From Lachnospiraceae bacterium (GTDB taxonomy: Bacteria > Bacillota_A > Clostridia > Lachnospirales > Lachnospiraceae): a DNA stretch of 12,459 bases. Every line of letters begins with the position of its first letter. Position 1 is the first letter of the stretch. The stretch is from positions 1-12,459 of the forward strand of contig JAFUEG010000230.1 of the NCBI GenBank assembly GCA_017464045.1. Direction: 5' to 3'. Positions 1-5,905 of the stretch are shown here, one piece after another. The notes under the pieces were generated by a model, which did not search any database, had not been told where the DNA came from, and worked only from the letters and a program-made list of their open reading frames with translations. The position numbers and the translations under genes were made by a program.

Positions 1-415
1 AACAACTGAAACAAAAACCACTGAAGTTATTACGACAGAAACAACTACCGAAACTGTAACGAAAACGGAAGCAACAACGAAAGAAGAAAAGACTGAAGCA
101 GCTACAGAAGAAGTTAGAACAGAGATAACTGAAATTACAGATGAACGTCCTCTTAAATTTAGAAATGCCAACAGATTAAATGAGCATTACGAAAAGCATG
201 GAATCGAAATGGGCTTTTCCTCGGCAGAGGAATATGAGGCTGCGGCAAAAAAAGTTGTTCTAAACAAGGATTCACTTCATAAGCTTGAAGAAGAGGATGG
301 GGATGATGTGTATTATCTTGAGATATCTAACGAGTTTGTAGTTGTATCACCGGATGGATATATAAGAACATATTTTAATCCTTCGGATGGAATTGATTAT
401 TATAACAGACAGTAA
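1..415 (+). CDS. C-terminal 137 residues of a Thr/Glu-linker protein with a possible BECR-like nuclease end domain (5' truncated)
   Basis: The reading frame is open from base 2 to the TAA at 413-415, and the true start lies before the window. The first 45 or so visible residues are a low-complexity linker of TTE/TET/TEA units, like the extracellular linker of the zinc-ribbon protein at 4683-5717. The last 85 residues form a compact domain beginning NRLNEHYEKHG, with EEYEAAAKKV in the middle, then DGDDVYYLE, DGYIRTYF and a C-terminal YYNRQ. I recall similar tails at the ends of phage and polymorphic-toxin proteins related to Barnase/EndoU/ColicinD/RelE-like nucleases. This resemblance is from memory and is an inference: the conserved His, Arg and Thr/Tyr would suit such a fold. 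It could instead be an uncharacterised extracellular domain. A strong terminator follows directly. Confidence 0.7.
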   Translation, partial: TTETKTTEVITTETTTETVTKTEATTKEEKTEAATEEVRTEITEITDERPLKFRNANRLNEHYEKHGIEMGFSSAEEYEAAAKKVVLNKDSLHKLEEEDGDDVYYLEISNEFVVVSPDGYIRTYFNPSDGIDYYNRQ

Positions 416-419
416 CAAG

Positions 420-467
420 TAGCTTTTGCAAGATGTGTAAATATAATATTTTGCAAAAGCTATTTTT
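420..467 (+). terminator. Rho-independent terminator after the first gene
   Basis: A perfect 12-bp stem (TAGCTTTTGCAA at 420-431 pairing with TTGCAAAAGCTA at 451-462) encloses a 19-nt loop and is followed by TTTTT at 463-467. It starts 5 nt after the stop codon at 415. Confidence 0.85.
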
Positions 468-480
468 ATCACCGTAATTT

Positions 481-524
481 TGCGACTAAAATTAGTTGCA
501 TAATATGAAGCGTTATGATATATT
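481..524 (+). promoter_or_regulatory. hicAB promoter with overlapping palindromic operator candidate
   Basis: Bases 481-500 form a near-palindrome: TGCGACTAA, a central AA, then TTAGTTGCA, with 8 of 10 positions paired. It overlaps a weak -35 (TTGCAT, 496-501). A -10 (TATATT, 519-524) lies 17 nt further on. HicB antitoxins with C-terminal ribbon-helix-helix domains are known to bind palindromes in their own promoter, so this is a plausible autoregulatory site. The promoter call is inference from spacing, since the -35 matches only 3 of 6 consensus bases. Confidence 0.5.
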
Positions 525-545
525 ATATAAAAGGGAGAATAATTT

Positions 546-803
546 ATGAGTAAGAAAGAAAAACTTATAGAAAAATTAAAATCTAAAAATGGTAGTTTTA
601 CCTTTGATGAAGCAGAAAGCTTGCTTAATTATTTTTCATATTATAAAAGTAATAAAGGAAAAACAAGTGGGTCAAGAGTTATATTTGAAAGTGATTTATA
701 TAAAAGTAAGATATTACTTCATAAACCACATCCTCGTAAGGAACTTTTGGAATATCAGATTAAGCAATTAATAGAAAAATTAGAACAGGAGGGATTGATA
801 TGA
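546..803 (+). CDS. hicA: HicA-family mRNA interferase toxin
   Basis: This 85-residue protein matches the longer HicA subfamily. It has an N-terminal helix (KEKLIEKLKS), a TFDEAESLLNYF helix, the KGKTSGSRVIF strand at 37-47, HKPHP at 59-63, and a C-terminal YQIKQLIEKLEQEGL helix. HicA toxins have a dsRBD-like fold and cleave mRNA in the cytoplasm until bound by HicB. In many HicA proteins the catalytic His sits in a GSHHxF strand. Here that strand reads GSRVIF with no His, and the only histidines (59 and 62) lie in HKPHP. The ATG has an AGGGAG site (532-537) 8 nt upstream. The gene overlaps hicB by 4 nt (ATGA), implying coupled translation. Confidence 0.88.
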   Translation: MSKKEKLIEKLKSKNGSFTFDEAESLLNYFSYYKSNKGKTSGSRVIFESDLYKSKILLHKPHPRKELLEYQIKQLIEKLEQEGLI

Positions 804-1144
804 ATAGTGTTATTCAATATAAAGATTATATAGGAAGCGTTGAGTTTTCAGAAGAGGATTTGATTTTTTATGGAAAAGTACAAGGTATAAGTTCGTTGAT
901 ATCATATGAAGGGAAAAATGGAATAGAGTTAATAGATGATTTTCATAATGCAATAGATGAGTATTTAAGTTTGTGTGAGGAAGAGGGAATTGAGCCAGAA
1001 AAAGCATATAAGGGAAGCCTCAATATAAGGATTGGAAGTGAACTACACAGACAAGCGGCAATTTATTCAATAACTCATAACAAAAGTCTCAATAGTTTTA
1101 TTGAGGAAGCTGTTAAAGAAAAGTTGGAAAAAATAGCATCATAA
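800..1144 (+). CDS. hicB: HicB-family antitoxin with ribbon-helix-helix domain
   Basis: This 114-residue partner follows hicA with a 4-nt overlap. The N-terminal 70 residues have the HicB partial RNase H-like fold pattern: YKDYIGSVEFSEED, FYGKVQGI, then DFHNAIDEYLSLCEEEG. Residues 73-112 fit a ribbon-helix-helix DNA-binding domain: a strand (GSLNIRIG), helix 1 (SELHRQAAIYSITHN), a turn (KSLN) and helix 2 (SFIEEAVKEKLEK). The family role is to neutralise HicA and repress the operon. A near-palindrome at 481-500 is the likely target, though binding is inferred. No T-tract terminator is visible after the stop codon. Confidence 0.9.
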   Translation: MNSVIQYKDYIGSVEFSEEDLIFYGKVQGISSLISYEGKNGIELIDDFHNAIDEYLSLCEEEGIEPEKAYKGSLNIRIGSELHRQAAIYSITHNKSLNSFIEEAVKEKLEKIAS

Positions 1145-1153
1145 TTTAAAATA

Positions 1154-1198
1154 AAAAAACTTGCCAAAACTGGCACGCAGCCTGTCAAAAATGGCAAG
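1154..1198. repeat. Inverted-repeat element, copy A (shared with 7264-7300)
   Basis: CTTGCCA (1160-1166) pairs with TGGCAAG (1192-1198). Inside it lies a tighter hairpin, TGCCA-AAAC-TGGCA (1162-1175). The block starting at TGGCAC (1171) and ending in TGGCAAGG (1192-1199) aligns closely with 7264-7294. On the minus strand the outer stem is followed by seven T residues, so it also looks like a minus-strand terminator, although no minus-strand gene ends here. Confidence 0.6.
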
Positions 1199-1239
1199 GA
1201 GAAAAATGTATTCAGTTTTGTATTATTTTAAGATAGTTC

Positions 1240-1268
1240 TTGAAAAGAAAGCGAAAATATTATATTAT
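1240..1268 (+). promoter_or_regulatory. Sigma-A type promoter for the DHH phosphoesterase gene
   Basis: TTGAAA (1240-1245) is followed by a 17-nt spacer and TATTAT (1263-1268), giving 5 of 6 matches in the -10. The expected transcription start is near 1275, about 50 nt before the ATG. Confidence 0.7.
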
Positions 1269-1325
1269 AGGAACAGGTTTATGAAAAAATTAAAAGAGCA
1301 ATTATACGATTAAGGGGGATACATA

Positions 1326-2264
1326 ATGAGATTAATTACACGTTCTGACTTTGATGGTTTAGCTTGCGGTGCGCTTCTTAAAGAAGCCGGTATTATAGAT
1401 TCATGGAAATTTGCACATCCAAAGGATCTTCAGGATGGACTTGTTCCTGTTGATGAAAATGACTGTCTTGCAAATGTTCCGTTTGTAGAGGGCTGTGGCC
1501 TTTGGTTTGACCATCATTCAAGTGAGTTTGAGAGAAATCAACTTGAAGGAAAATATAAGGGCGAAAGCAGAGTTACTCCATCATGTGCAAGAATAATATA
1601 TGAGTATTATGGTGGTGCTGAAAAGTTTTCACATCTTGATGAGATGATGGAAGCGGTTGATAAGGTTGATTCGGGTAACCTTACTATCGATGAGGTGCTT
1701 AATCCAACCGGATGGATACTCATAGGTTTCCTTATGGATCCAAGAACAGGTCTTGGAAGATGGCGTCAGTTTACAATTCCAAATTATAAGCTTATGGAAG
1801 AGCTTATTGATGCGTGCAGAACCATGACAACAGAGGAGATTCTTAATCTTCCTGATGTTAAGGAAAGAATAGATGTATATAATGAGCAGACAGCTAAGTT
1901 CAAAGAAATGGTAACAGCTCATACAAGAGTTGAAAAGGATGTTATTATTTCAGACTTAAGAGGTGTTGATCCTATATATACCGGTAACAGATTTATGATT
2001 TACAGTATGTATCCTGAACAGAATATATCTGTATGGATTGTAAACGGTAAGGGCGGTATGGGATGCTCTGCAGCAGTAGGTTACAGCATCTTAAATAAGA
2101 CCTCGCACGTAGATGTAGGAAGTCTCATGCTTAAATATGGCGGCGGTGGACACAGAAAAGTCGGTACCTGCCAGTTCAACGATGAGGAAATGGATGAAAA
2201 GCTTGAGAAACTTATCGACGAGATAGTAAATTACGATAAGTATTATCCTGAAAAAGCAGAATAA
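1326..2264 (+). CDS. DHH/DHHA1-family phosphoesterase (exopolyphosphatase-related)
   Basis: This 312-residue cytoplasmic protein has the DHH superfamily layout. Motif I is RSDFDG (6-11, metal-binding Asp 8 and 10), motif III is WFDHHSS (60-66), a further acidic motif is VDKVDSG (111-117), and the C-terminal DHHA1 domain has GGGGHRKVG (272-280). Family members hydrolyse phosphodiester or phosphoanhydride bonds in a Mn-dependent way; known substrates include short oligoRNA, cyclic-di-AMP breakdown products, pAp and polyphosphate. Here the specificity cannot be read from sequence. Annotation pipelines often call this type exopolyphosphatase-like, and the length (about 310 residues) also fits NrnA-like proteins. 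The ATG has AAGGGGG (1312-1318) 7 nt upstream. It is monocistronic, with its own promoter and terminator. Confidence 0.88.
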   Translation: MRLITRSDFDGLACGALLKEAGIIDSWKFAHPKDLQDGLVPVDENDCLANVPFVEGCGLWFDHHSSEFERNQLEGKYKGESRVTPSCARIIYEYYGGAEKFSHLDEMMEAVDKVDSGNLTIDEVLNPTGWILIGFLMDPRTGLGRWRQFTIPNYKLMEELIDACRTMTTEEILNLPDVKERIDVYNEQTAKFKEMVTAHTRVEKDVIISDLRGVDPIYTGNRFMIYSMYPEQNISVWIVNGKGGMGCSAAVGYSILNKTSHVDVGSLMLKYGGGGHRKVGTCQFNDEEMDEKLEKLIDEIVNYDKYYPEKAE

Positions 2265-2278
2265 AAAATATAGGAATT

Positions 2279-2322
2279 AAAAAGGTGCGTCATCAGTTCA
2301 AAAACCGGTGACGCATCTTTTT
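2279..2322. terminator. Bidirectional terminator between convergent genes
   Basis: An 11-bp stem (2284-2294 with 2307-2317, two G-T pairs) is flanked by AAAAA (2279-2283) on the left and TTTTT (2318-2322) on the right. It can therefore end the DHH gene on the plus strand and the clostripain operon on the minus strand. Confidence 0.85.
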
Positions 2323-2332
2323 AGTTAGTCAT

Positions 2333-2373
2333 TAACGTGTCTGAATACCTGTTTATTCTATTCAGACACGTTA
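2333..2373. repeat. Perfect 15-bp inverted repeat at the convergent junction
   Basis: TAACGTGTCTGAATA (2333-2347) and TATTCAGACACGTTA (2359-2373) are perfect reverse complements around an 11-nt loop. It lies 9 nt downstream of the clostripain stop codon (TAA at 2382-2384, minus strand). Neither side has a strong T-tract. It may work as an mRNA 3'-end stabiliser or an auxiliary terminator for the minus operon, backed by the stronger terminator at 2279-2322. Confidence 0.75.
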
Positions 2374-2381
2374 TTGTGACC

Positions 2382-4667
2382 TTATTGTATCGTTACATCG
2401 GTTACTACACCTGCAGATACGGTAACCAAGGCACCTTCTGTTTCAAATTTATTGCCCTGTACATCTGTTATCTCAAATACATAATAAAACTTTGCAGTAT
2501 ATGAATCTTGGAATATATCGGATATAATAGGTTCTCTTGTTATTATCTGGTAATCTTCGGAGTATAACGTGTCACCGATATTTAAGTAGAAGAAATCACC
2601 ATTGCTGTCTGTTGCAGCCATTAAAAAGTCTATTCTGTCACCCGGTAAAAGTGAAGTACCCTGACGGTTTGATACATTTTCAATATTGTCATCAAAGCCA
2701 TATGCATATAGCATTTCATAAGTATTTGACTGCTTGTCATAATAAATTAAAAGCTGCATGGCGGTATTATTAAGTAATATTGGGGTTGTATAAAGATTAT
2801 ATGTAGGCGTATACTCTATACCGTGCATAGCAATATCATAAAAGCCATCAGCCTTAAACCATTCTAATTCAAGCCTGTCAATATAGCTTCCGGGTGATAT
2901 GTTTTCGAGCTTATCATCACTTCCCCAAAGGACTGTAAAAGGGACACTGTCGTTTTCTTCAATATAGTAAAGTTTCATATTAACATTTGCCACATAGTCA
3001 AGTCCTCCTGTTATATCAAGTTGAACAGAGCCTTCGTTATTGATAAATACATTATAGTAAATAGATATATCCTCTTCAAAAACCACAGGCTCTGTTGGAA
3101 CAGGTATGCCTGAGGTATCCATGGCACTTGCAACCCATGCAGGTGCATCCCATTCGTCATATAGTCCGTCGATAAATGCTATGTACCAACAGGAAGCAGG
3201 AATATCATCCATAACATCCGAATAACTGTCAAGTTCAGAGTAATTAATATAATTAGGAAAATAAAATGCCAGACCTGAAGAGTATGCTCTCGCGCTGCCT
3301 TTTACCTGATAGAGCATGCATTTGCTAAGTACGTCCTTGTAATTTACGCCCGCATTACCAAATAATCCGTTTGAATGATCTATAAAATCACCCATATCAT
3401 ATAAATTGGAAATCATGCTTCCATCATCAAGTTCGTAATTACCGTAGGATTCGGTGTTAGGCATAGTTTGAAAGATGGTGGTCATGCTGTTTGTATCGTA
3501 CATACTGTCATAGAATACTTTTCCGATGTTGCAGTACGCACTTGAAAGATCATCAACATATGAAAGATCAATCAGAGAAAGCGTAATGCCTGATGACATG
3601 CCAAGGTCTTCATATTTTTGATAATAAGTATCACATACTGCGACTCCGACATCTGCCGGTGAGCAACCCGGATTGCTGCAAATGTAATTTATAAATCCTG
3701 TATAGTTCCATCCCGGTCCGGGTATGGTTTCCTCAGATGCAATAAGATATGAGGCATTTTTTCCTATAGCTGAAGCAGTTTCAATATTACCCATAAGACA
3801 TGTATCAAAGCCCATTATATCAAGGTGTTTTCCTGAATCGGCAAGAGAAGCCCTTAATTCATCTAATGAAAGTGAATCATAGCTGTATACTTCGTCAAAA
3901 GCTACACCGTTGGTTGGCTCTGAACCATGGTCCCATATAATTGCCATAGTCTTTTTTGCCGGATAATTGTCAAGACCCCAGCTTATAAAGTCTCTAAATG
4001 TATCGGCAGCACCCATAGATGCCATAGGAATTTCATCCAATGAAACAAGACCTGTATCTGTCATCTGAAAACGACATAATGAATCAGGCTTGATTCCTGC
4101 AGTTTCCCAACTGTTTGAACCTCCGGTTTCAATGATTATATTAACGGAATCAGTTATATCGGCATCAATCATTTCGTCAATATTATATGTTGCCAGTCCG
4201 CTCTCAGATTCTAAGTTTGAGCCGCAAAGATAGATAAGTACTGTCCAGTCATCATCAGGTTCTGTTAATGGAGCTGTTGTATTTGACTCTGTTGCAGAGG
4301 TTGTATTGTCTGCTTCTGTTGTTGAGTCAATAGTGCCTGTTTCAACATCGTTTCTGTTTTTATTTTTATCAGGGCTTTCCTTTTTTAGTAGAAAACCCGG
4401 AAATGCAAAAGCAGTTACAAAAAAAGCTATAAGCAGAACAACACATGAGGTGATAGTTATTATAACACCGGTGCTCATCCCTTGTTTATTTTGATTTGGC
4501 ATACCCTGAGTATATCCTTGTTGCTGGTTGTTTGGCATACCCTGAGTATATCCCTGTTGCTGGTTGTTTGGCATGCTTTGATTATAACCGGTCTGCAGGT
4601 TATATTGCATGTTCATATTATTTTGGTTATTATATGGCTGTCCGCCATTATATCCGTTCTGATTCAT
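2382..4667 (-). CDS. Membrane-anchored clostripain-family (C11) cysteine peptidase
   Basis: This 761-residue protein has four parts. Residues 1-64 are a Q/N/G/Y-rich cytoplasmic head with two exact NNQQQGYTQGMP repeats. Residues 66-92 are a single TM ending in FPGFLLKK. Residues 95-138 are an acidic Ser/Thr/Asn linker. From about 140 a clan-CD C11 peptidase domain follows: WTVLIYLCGSNLES, the catalytic His in IIWDHGSEPTNG (H247), and the nucleophile in MGFDTCLMGN (C290), then SEETIPGPGW. A beta-rich region of about 220 residues ends the protein. Positive charges after the TM are few, but the head lacks a signal sequence, so I infer N-in/C-out with the protease outside. C11 enzymes cleave after Arg/Lys and often self-process; neither is shown here. 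AGAGGA (4675-4680) lies 7 nt upstream of the start, and the gap from the previous gene is 15 nt. It is the last gene of a four-gene operon. Confidence 0.9.
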   Translation of the reverse strand: MNQNGYNGGQPYNNQNNMNMQYNLQTGYNQSMPNNQQQGYTQGMPNNQQQGYTQGMPNQNKQGMSTGVIITITSCVVLLIAFFVTAFAFPGFLLKKESPDKNKNRNDVETGTIDSTTEADNTTSATESNTTAPLTEPDDDWTVLIYLCGSNLESESGLATYNIDEMIDADITDSVNIIIETGGSNSWETAGIKPDSLCRFQMTDTGLVSLDEIPMASMGAADTFRDFISWGLDNYPAKKTMAIIWDHGSEPTNGVAFDEVYSYDSLSLDELRASLADSGKHLDIMGFDTCLMGNIETASAIGKNASYLIASEETIPGPGWNYTGFINYICSNPGCSPADVGVAVCDTYYQKYEDLGMSSGITLSLIDLSYVDDLSSAYCNIGKVFYDSMYDTNSMTTIFQTMPNTESYGNYELDDGSMISNLYDMGDFIDHSNGLFGNAGVNYKDVLSKCMLYQVKGSARAYSSGLAFYFPNYINYSELDSYSDVMDDIPASCWYIAFIDGLYDEWDAPAWVASAMDTSGIPVPTEPVVFEEDISIYYNVFINNEGSVQLDITGGLDYVANVNMKLYYIEENDSVPFTVLWGSDDKLENISPGSYIDRLELEWFKADGFYDIAMHGIEYTPTYNLYTTPILLNNTAMQLLIYYDKQSNTYEMLYAYGFDDNIENVSNRQGTSLLPGDRIDFLMAATDSNGDFFYLNIGDTLYSEDYQIITREPIISDIFQDSYTAKFYYVFEITDVQGNKFETEGALVTVSAGVVTDVTIQ
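4496..4580 (-). repeat. 36-bp in-gene tandem repeat in the clostripain head
   Basis: Two units (4496-4531 and 4532-4567) differ at a single base, and a third decayed unit follows from about 4568. Each encodes 12 residues (NNQQQGYTQGMP). The period is a multiple of three, so unit gain or loss would keep the frame and only change the length of the cytoplasmic head. Confidence 0.85.
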
Positions 4668-4682
4668 ATTTACATCCTCTGT

Positions 4683-5717
4683 TTATGGTCTTACCAGGAG
4701 AACAGTTGCAACTTCTCCCGATTGAGAAATTGTGGAACCAAAGCCATACTGAGAGCCGTTAATGGTGTAGAATTCGAGGCCATAGATTGAAAATCCGTAC
4801 GAATTGTATATTTCAAAACCATCCGCATTTTCTGAACCGGTATATGTTGTAGGTTCAATATATGATTCATCATAACTTTCCGAATTTTCCCATTGTATAT
4901 AACCGTATTTATATGTGAGGCTTAGTACACTTCCGTCAAAAACAAGTGATGCATTTCCGAGTTCTTCCGCATATGAATCAAATACATGATCGGGATCCCA
5001 CCAATACATCATCTTCCAATCGCCGTTTATCTGACTGTAATCTGTTATTTTTCTTGCATCCGAAGGTAAACCGTTATAATGCCAATTGCTGGTATACAAT
5101 GAAAAATCTGTATTAACAGGAAGCTCAGTTGTGTTCAAGTTTGCTTCAGTGGTTGTTGCTTCGGTCGTCGGTGCTTCAGTGGTTGTTGCTTCGGTCGTCG
5201 GTGCCTCTGTGGTTGTTGCTTCGGTCGTTTCTTCAGTAGATGTTATCTCAGTAGTGGCAACTTCGGTGGTAGTAATTTCTGTTGTTGCTTCAGTGGTAAG
5301 ATTAGCTTCTTCTATAAGCTTGTCGTGTCTTTTCTCAGTTAGAAAACCGGGTTTTATAAATAATAAAAATTCGGTTACAGTGAGAGCTACCATTATAATG
5401 CAGAATATTATAAAACCTATGGGAGATTTTTCATATGGCTGGACAGGATTATATCCGGATTGCCCATATTGCATTTGTTGATTTTGATATAGCTGTCCCG
5501 TGTTCATTTGCTGAGGTTGATATATCTGCCCTGTGTTCATCTGCTGATTTTGATATAGCTGTCCTGTGTTCATTTGTTGAGGCTGAATCTGTTGAGGCTG
5601 AATCTGTTGAGGCTGAGGTTGCTGATAATTTATCTGATTATAGCTTATTTGACTTCCGCAATTTGTACATACTGTAGCTCCATCGGGAAGTAAGGCATTA
5701 CATCTATAACATTGCAT
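4683..5717 (-). CDS. Zinc-ribbon, single-TM protein with Thr/Glu linker and extracellular domain
   Basis: This 344-residue protein of unknown function has five parts. An N-terminal zinc ribbon carries C3, C6, C17 and C20 (CYRC and CTNC). A Gln-rich segment (31-90) holds QPQQI and 11-residue MNTGQ(L/I)YQ repeats. One TM (about 99-121) ends in IKPGFL. A Thr/Glu linker (138-199) carries repeated TTEATTTEAP units. A C-terminal domain of about 145 residues, rich in aromatics and beta strands (NGDWKMMYWWDPDH, LEFYTINGSQYGFG), should lie outside. The start was chosen as the ATG at 5717: GAGGAGG (5727-5733) sits 9 nt upstream of it but only 3 nt from the ATG at 5723. The start overlaps the 3' end of the preceding small gene by 14 nt. 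The role may be sensing or scaffolding beside the protease; this is inference. Confidence 0.87.
   Translation of the reverse strand: MQCYRCNALLPDGATVCTNCGSQISYNQINYQQPQPQQIQPQQIQPQQMNTGQLYQNQQMNTGQIYQPQQMNTGQLYQNQQMQYGQSGYNPVQPYEKSPIGFIIFCIIMVALTVTEFLLFIKPGFLTEKRHDKLIEEANLTTEATTEITTTEVATTEITSTEETTEATTTEAPTTEATTTEAPTTEATTTEANLNTTELPVNTDFSLYTSNWHYNGLPSDARKITDYSQINGDWKMMYWWDPDHVFDSYAEELGNASLVFDGSVLSLTYKYGYIQWENSESYDESYIEPTTYTGSENADGFEIYNSYGFSIYGLEFYTINGSQYGFGSTISQSGEVATVLLVRP
5143..5229 (-). repeat. 30-bp in-gene tandem repeat encoding the Thr/Glu linker
   Basis: Two identical 30-bp units (5143-5172, 5173-5202) and a diverged third (5203-5229) encode TTEATTTEAP. The product would be a stiff, likely surface-exposed spacer between the TM and the outer domain. 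Confidence 0.85.
5484..5618 (-). repeat. Gln-rich 33-bp and 15-bp repeats in the zinc-ribbon protein
   Basis: About three 33-bp units encode QQMNTGQLYQN or QQMNTGQIYQP. Next to them three 15-bp units encode QPQQI/M. Both are in frame and make up the cytoplasmic low-complexity region between the zinc ribbon and the TM. Confidence 0.75.
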
Positions 5718-5892
5718 GACCATATACCTCCTCACACTCTGCAAGAGTTATTTCAATATTATTTTTAGCTTTATCTGTATCTTTAAGTTCTTCAGGTTCT
5801 CTAAAAAATAACACGAGTGAAATAACAGTTATGATTATGAAAACCGTTACCAGTATGGTTGCTATTATAACTTTTGTCGGATTAGAATTCAT
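5704..5892 (-). CDS. Small single-TM protein of the clostripain operon
   Basis: This 62-residue protein has a short N-terminal tail (MNSNPTK), one TM at about residues 8-30 (VIIATILVTVFIIITVISLVLFF) and a charged C-terminal tail of about 30 residues (REPEELKD, KAKNNIEITLAECEEVYG). I do not recognise a family. AAGGAGG (5900-5906) lies 7 nt before the ATG and overlaps the stop codon of the upstream regulator. Its own last 14 nt overlap the start of the zinc-ribbon gene, whose ribosome binding site lies inside it. Translation of the three genes is therefore probably coupled. It may be a small membrane partner or adaptor of the neighbouring anchored proteins; this rests only on context. Confidence 0.75.
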   Translation of the reverse strand: MNSNPTKVIIATILVTVFIIITVISLVLFFREPEELKDTDKAKNNIEITLAECEEVYGHAML

Positions 5893-5905
5893 GGTTTATC
5901 CTCCT

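Noticed and set aside
1160..1198. Terminator for hicAB on the plus strand
   Set aside because: The stem is followed by GAGAAAAATG with no T-tract; it only looks like a terminator on the minus strand.
4496..4580. Tandem 36-bp units considered as a CRISPR array
   Set aside because: Units are directly adjacent with no spacers and encode in-frame protein repeats.
4482..4790. Plus-strand open frames over the clostripain head
   Set aside because: They mirror the 36-bp repeats of the minus-strand gene; no ribosome binding site or recognisable protein.
5086..5481. Plus-strand open frame rich in Val/Ser (131 codons)
   Set aside because: It is the reverse reading of the Thr/Glu repeat region of the minus-strand zinc-ribbon gene; its VVVASVVGAS pattern is a product of that repeat and it lacks a ribosome binding site.
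4683..5744. Longer starts (5744 or 5723) for the zinc-ribbon protein
   Set aside because: GAGGAGG lies inside or 3 nt from those starts but 9 nt from the ATG at 5717, which begins MQCYRC as usual for zinc-ribbon proteins.
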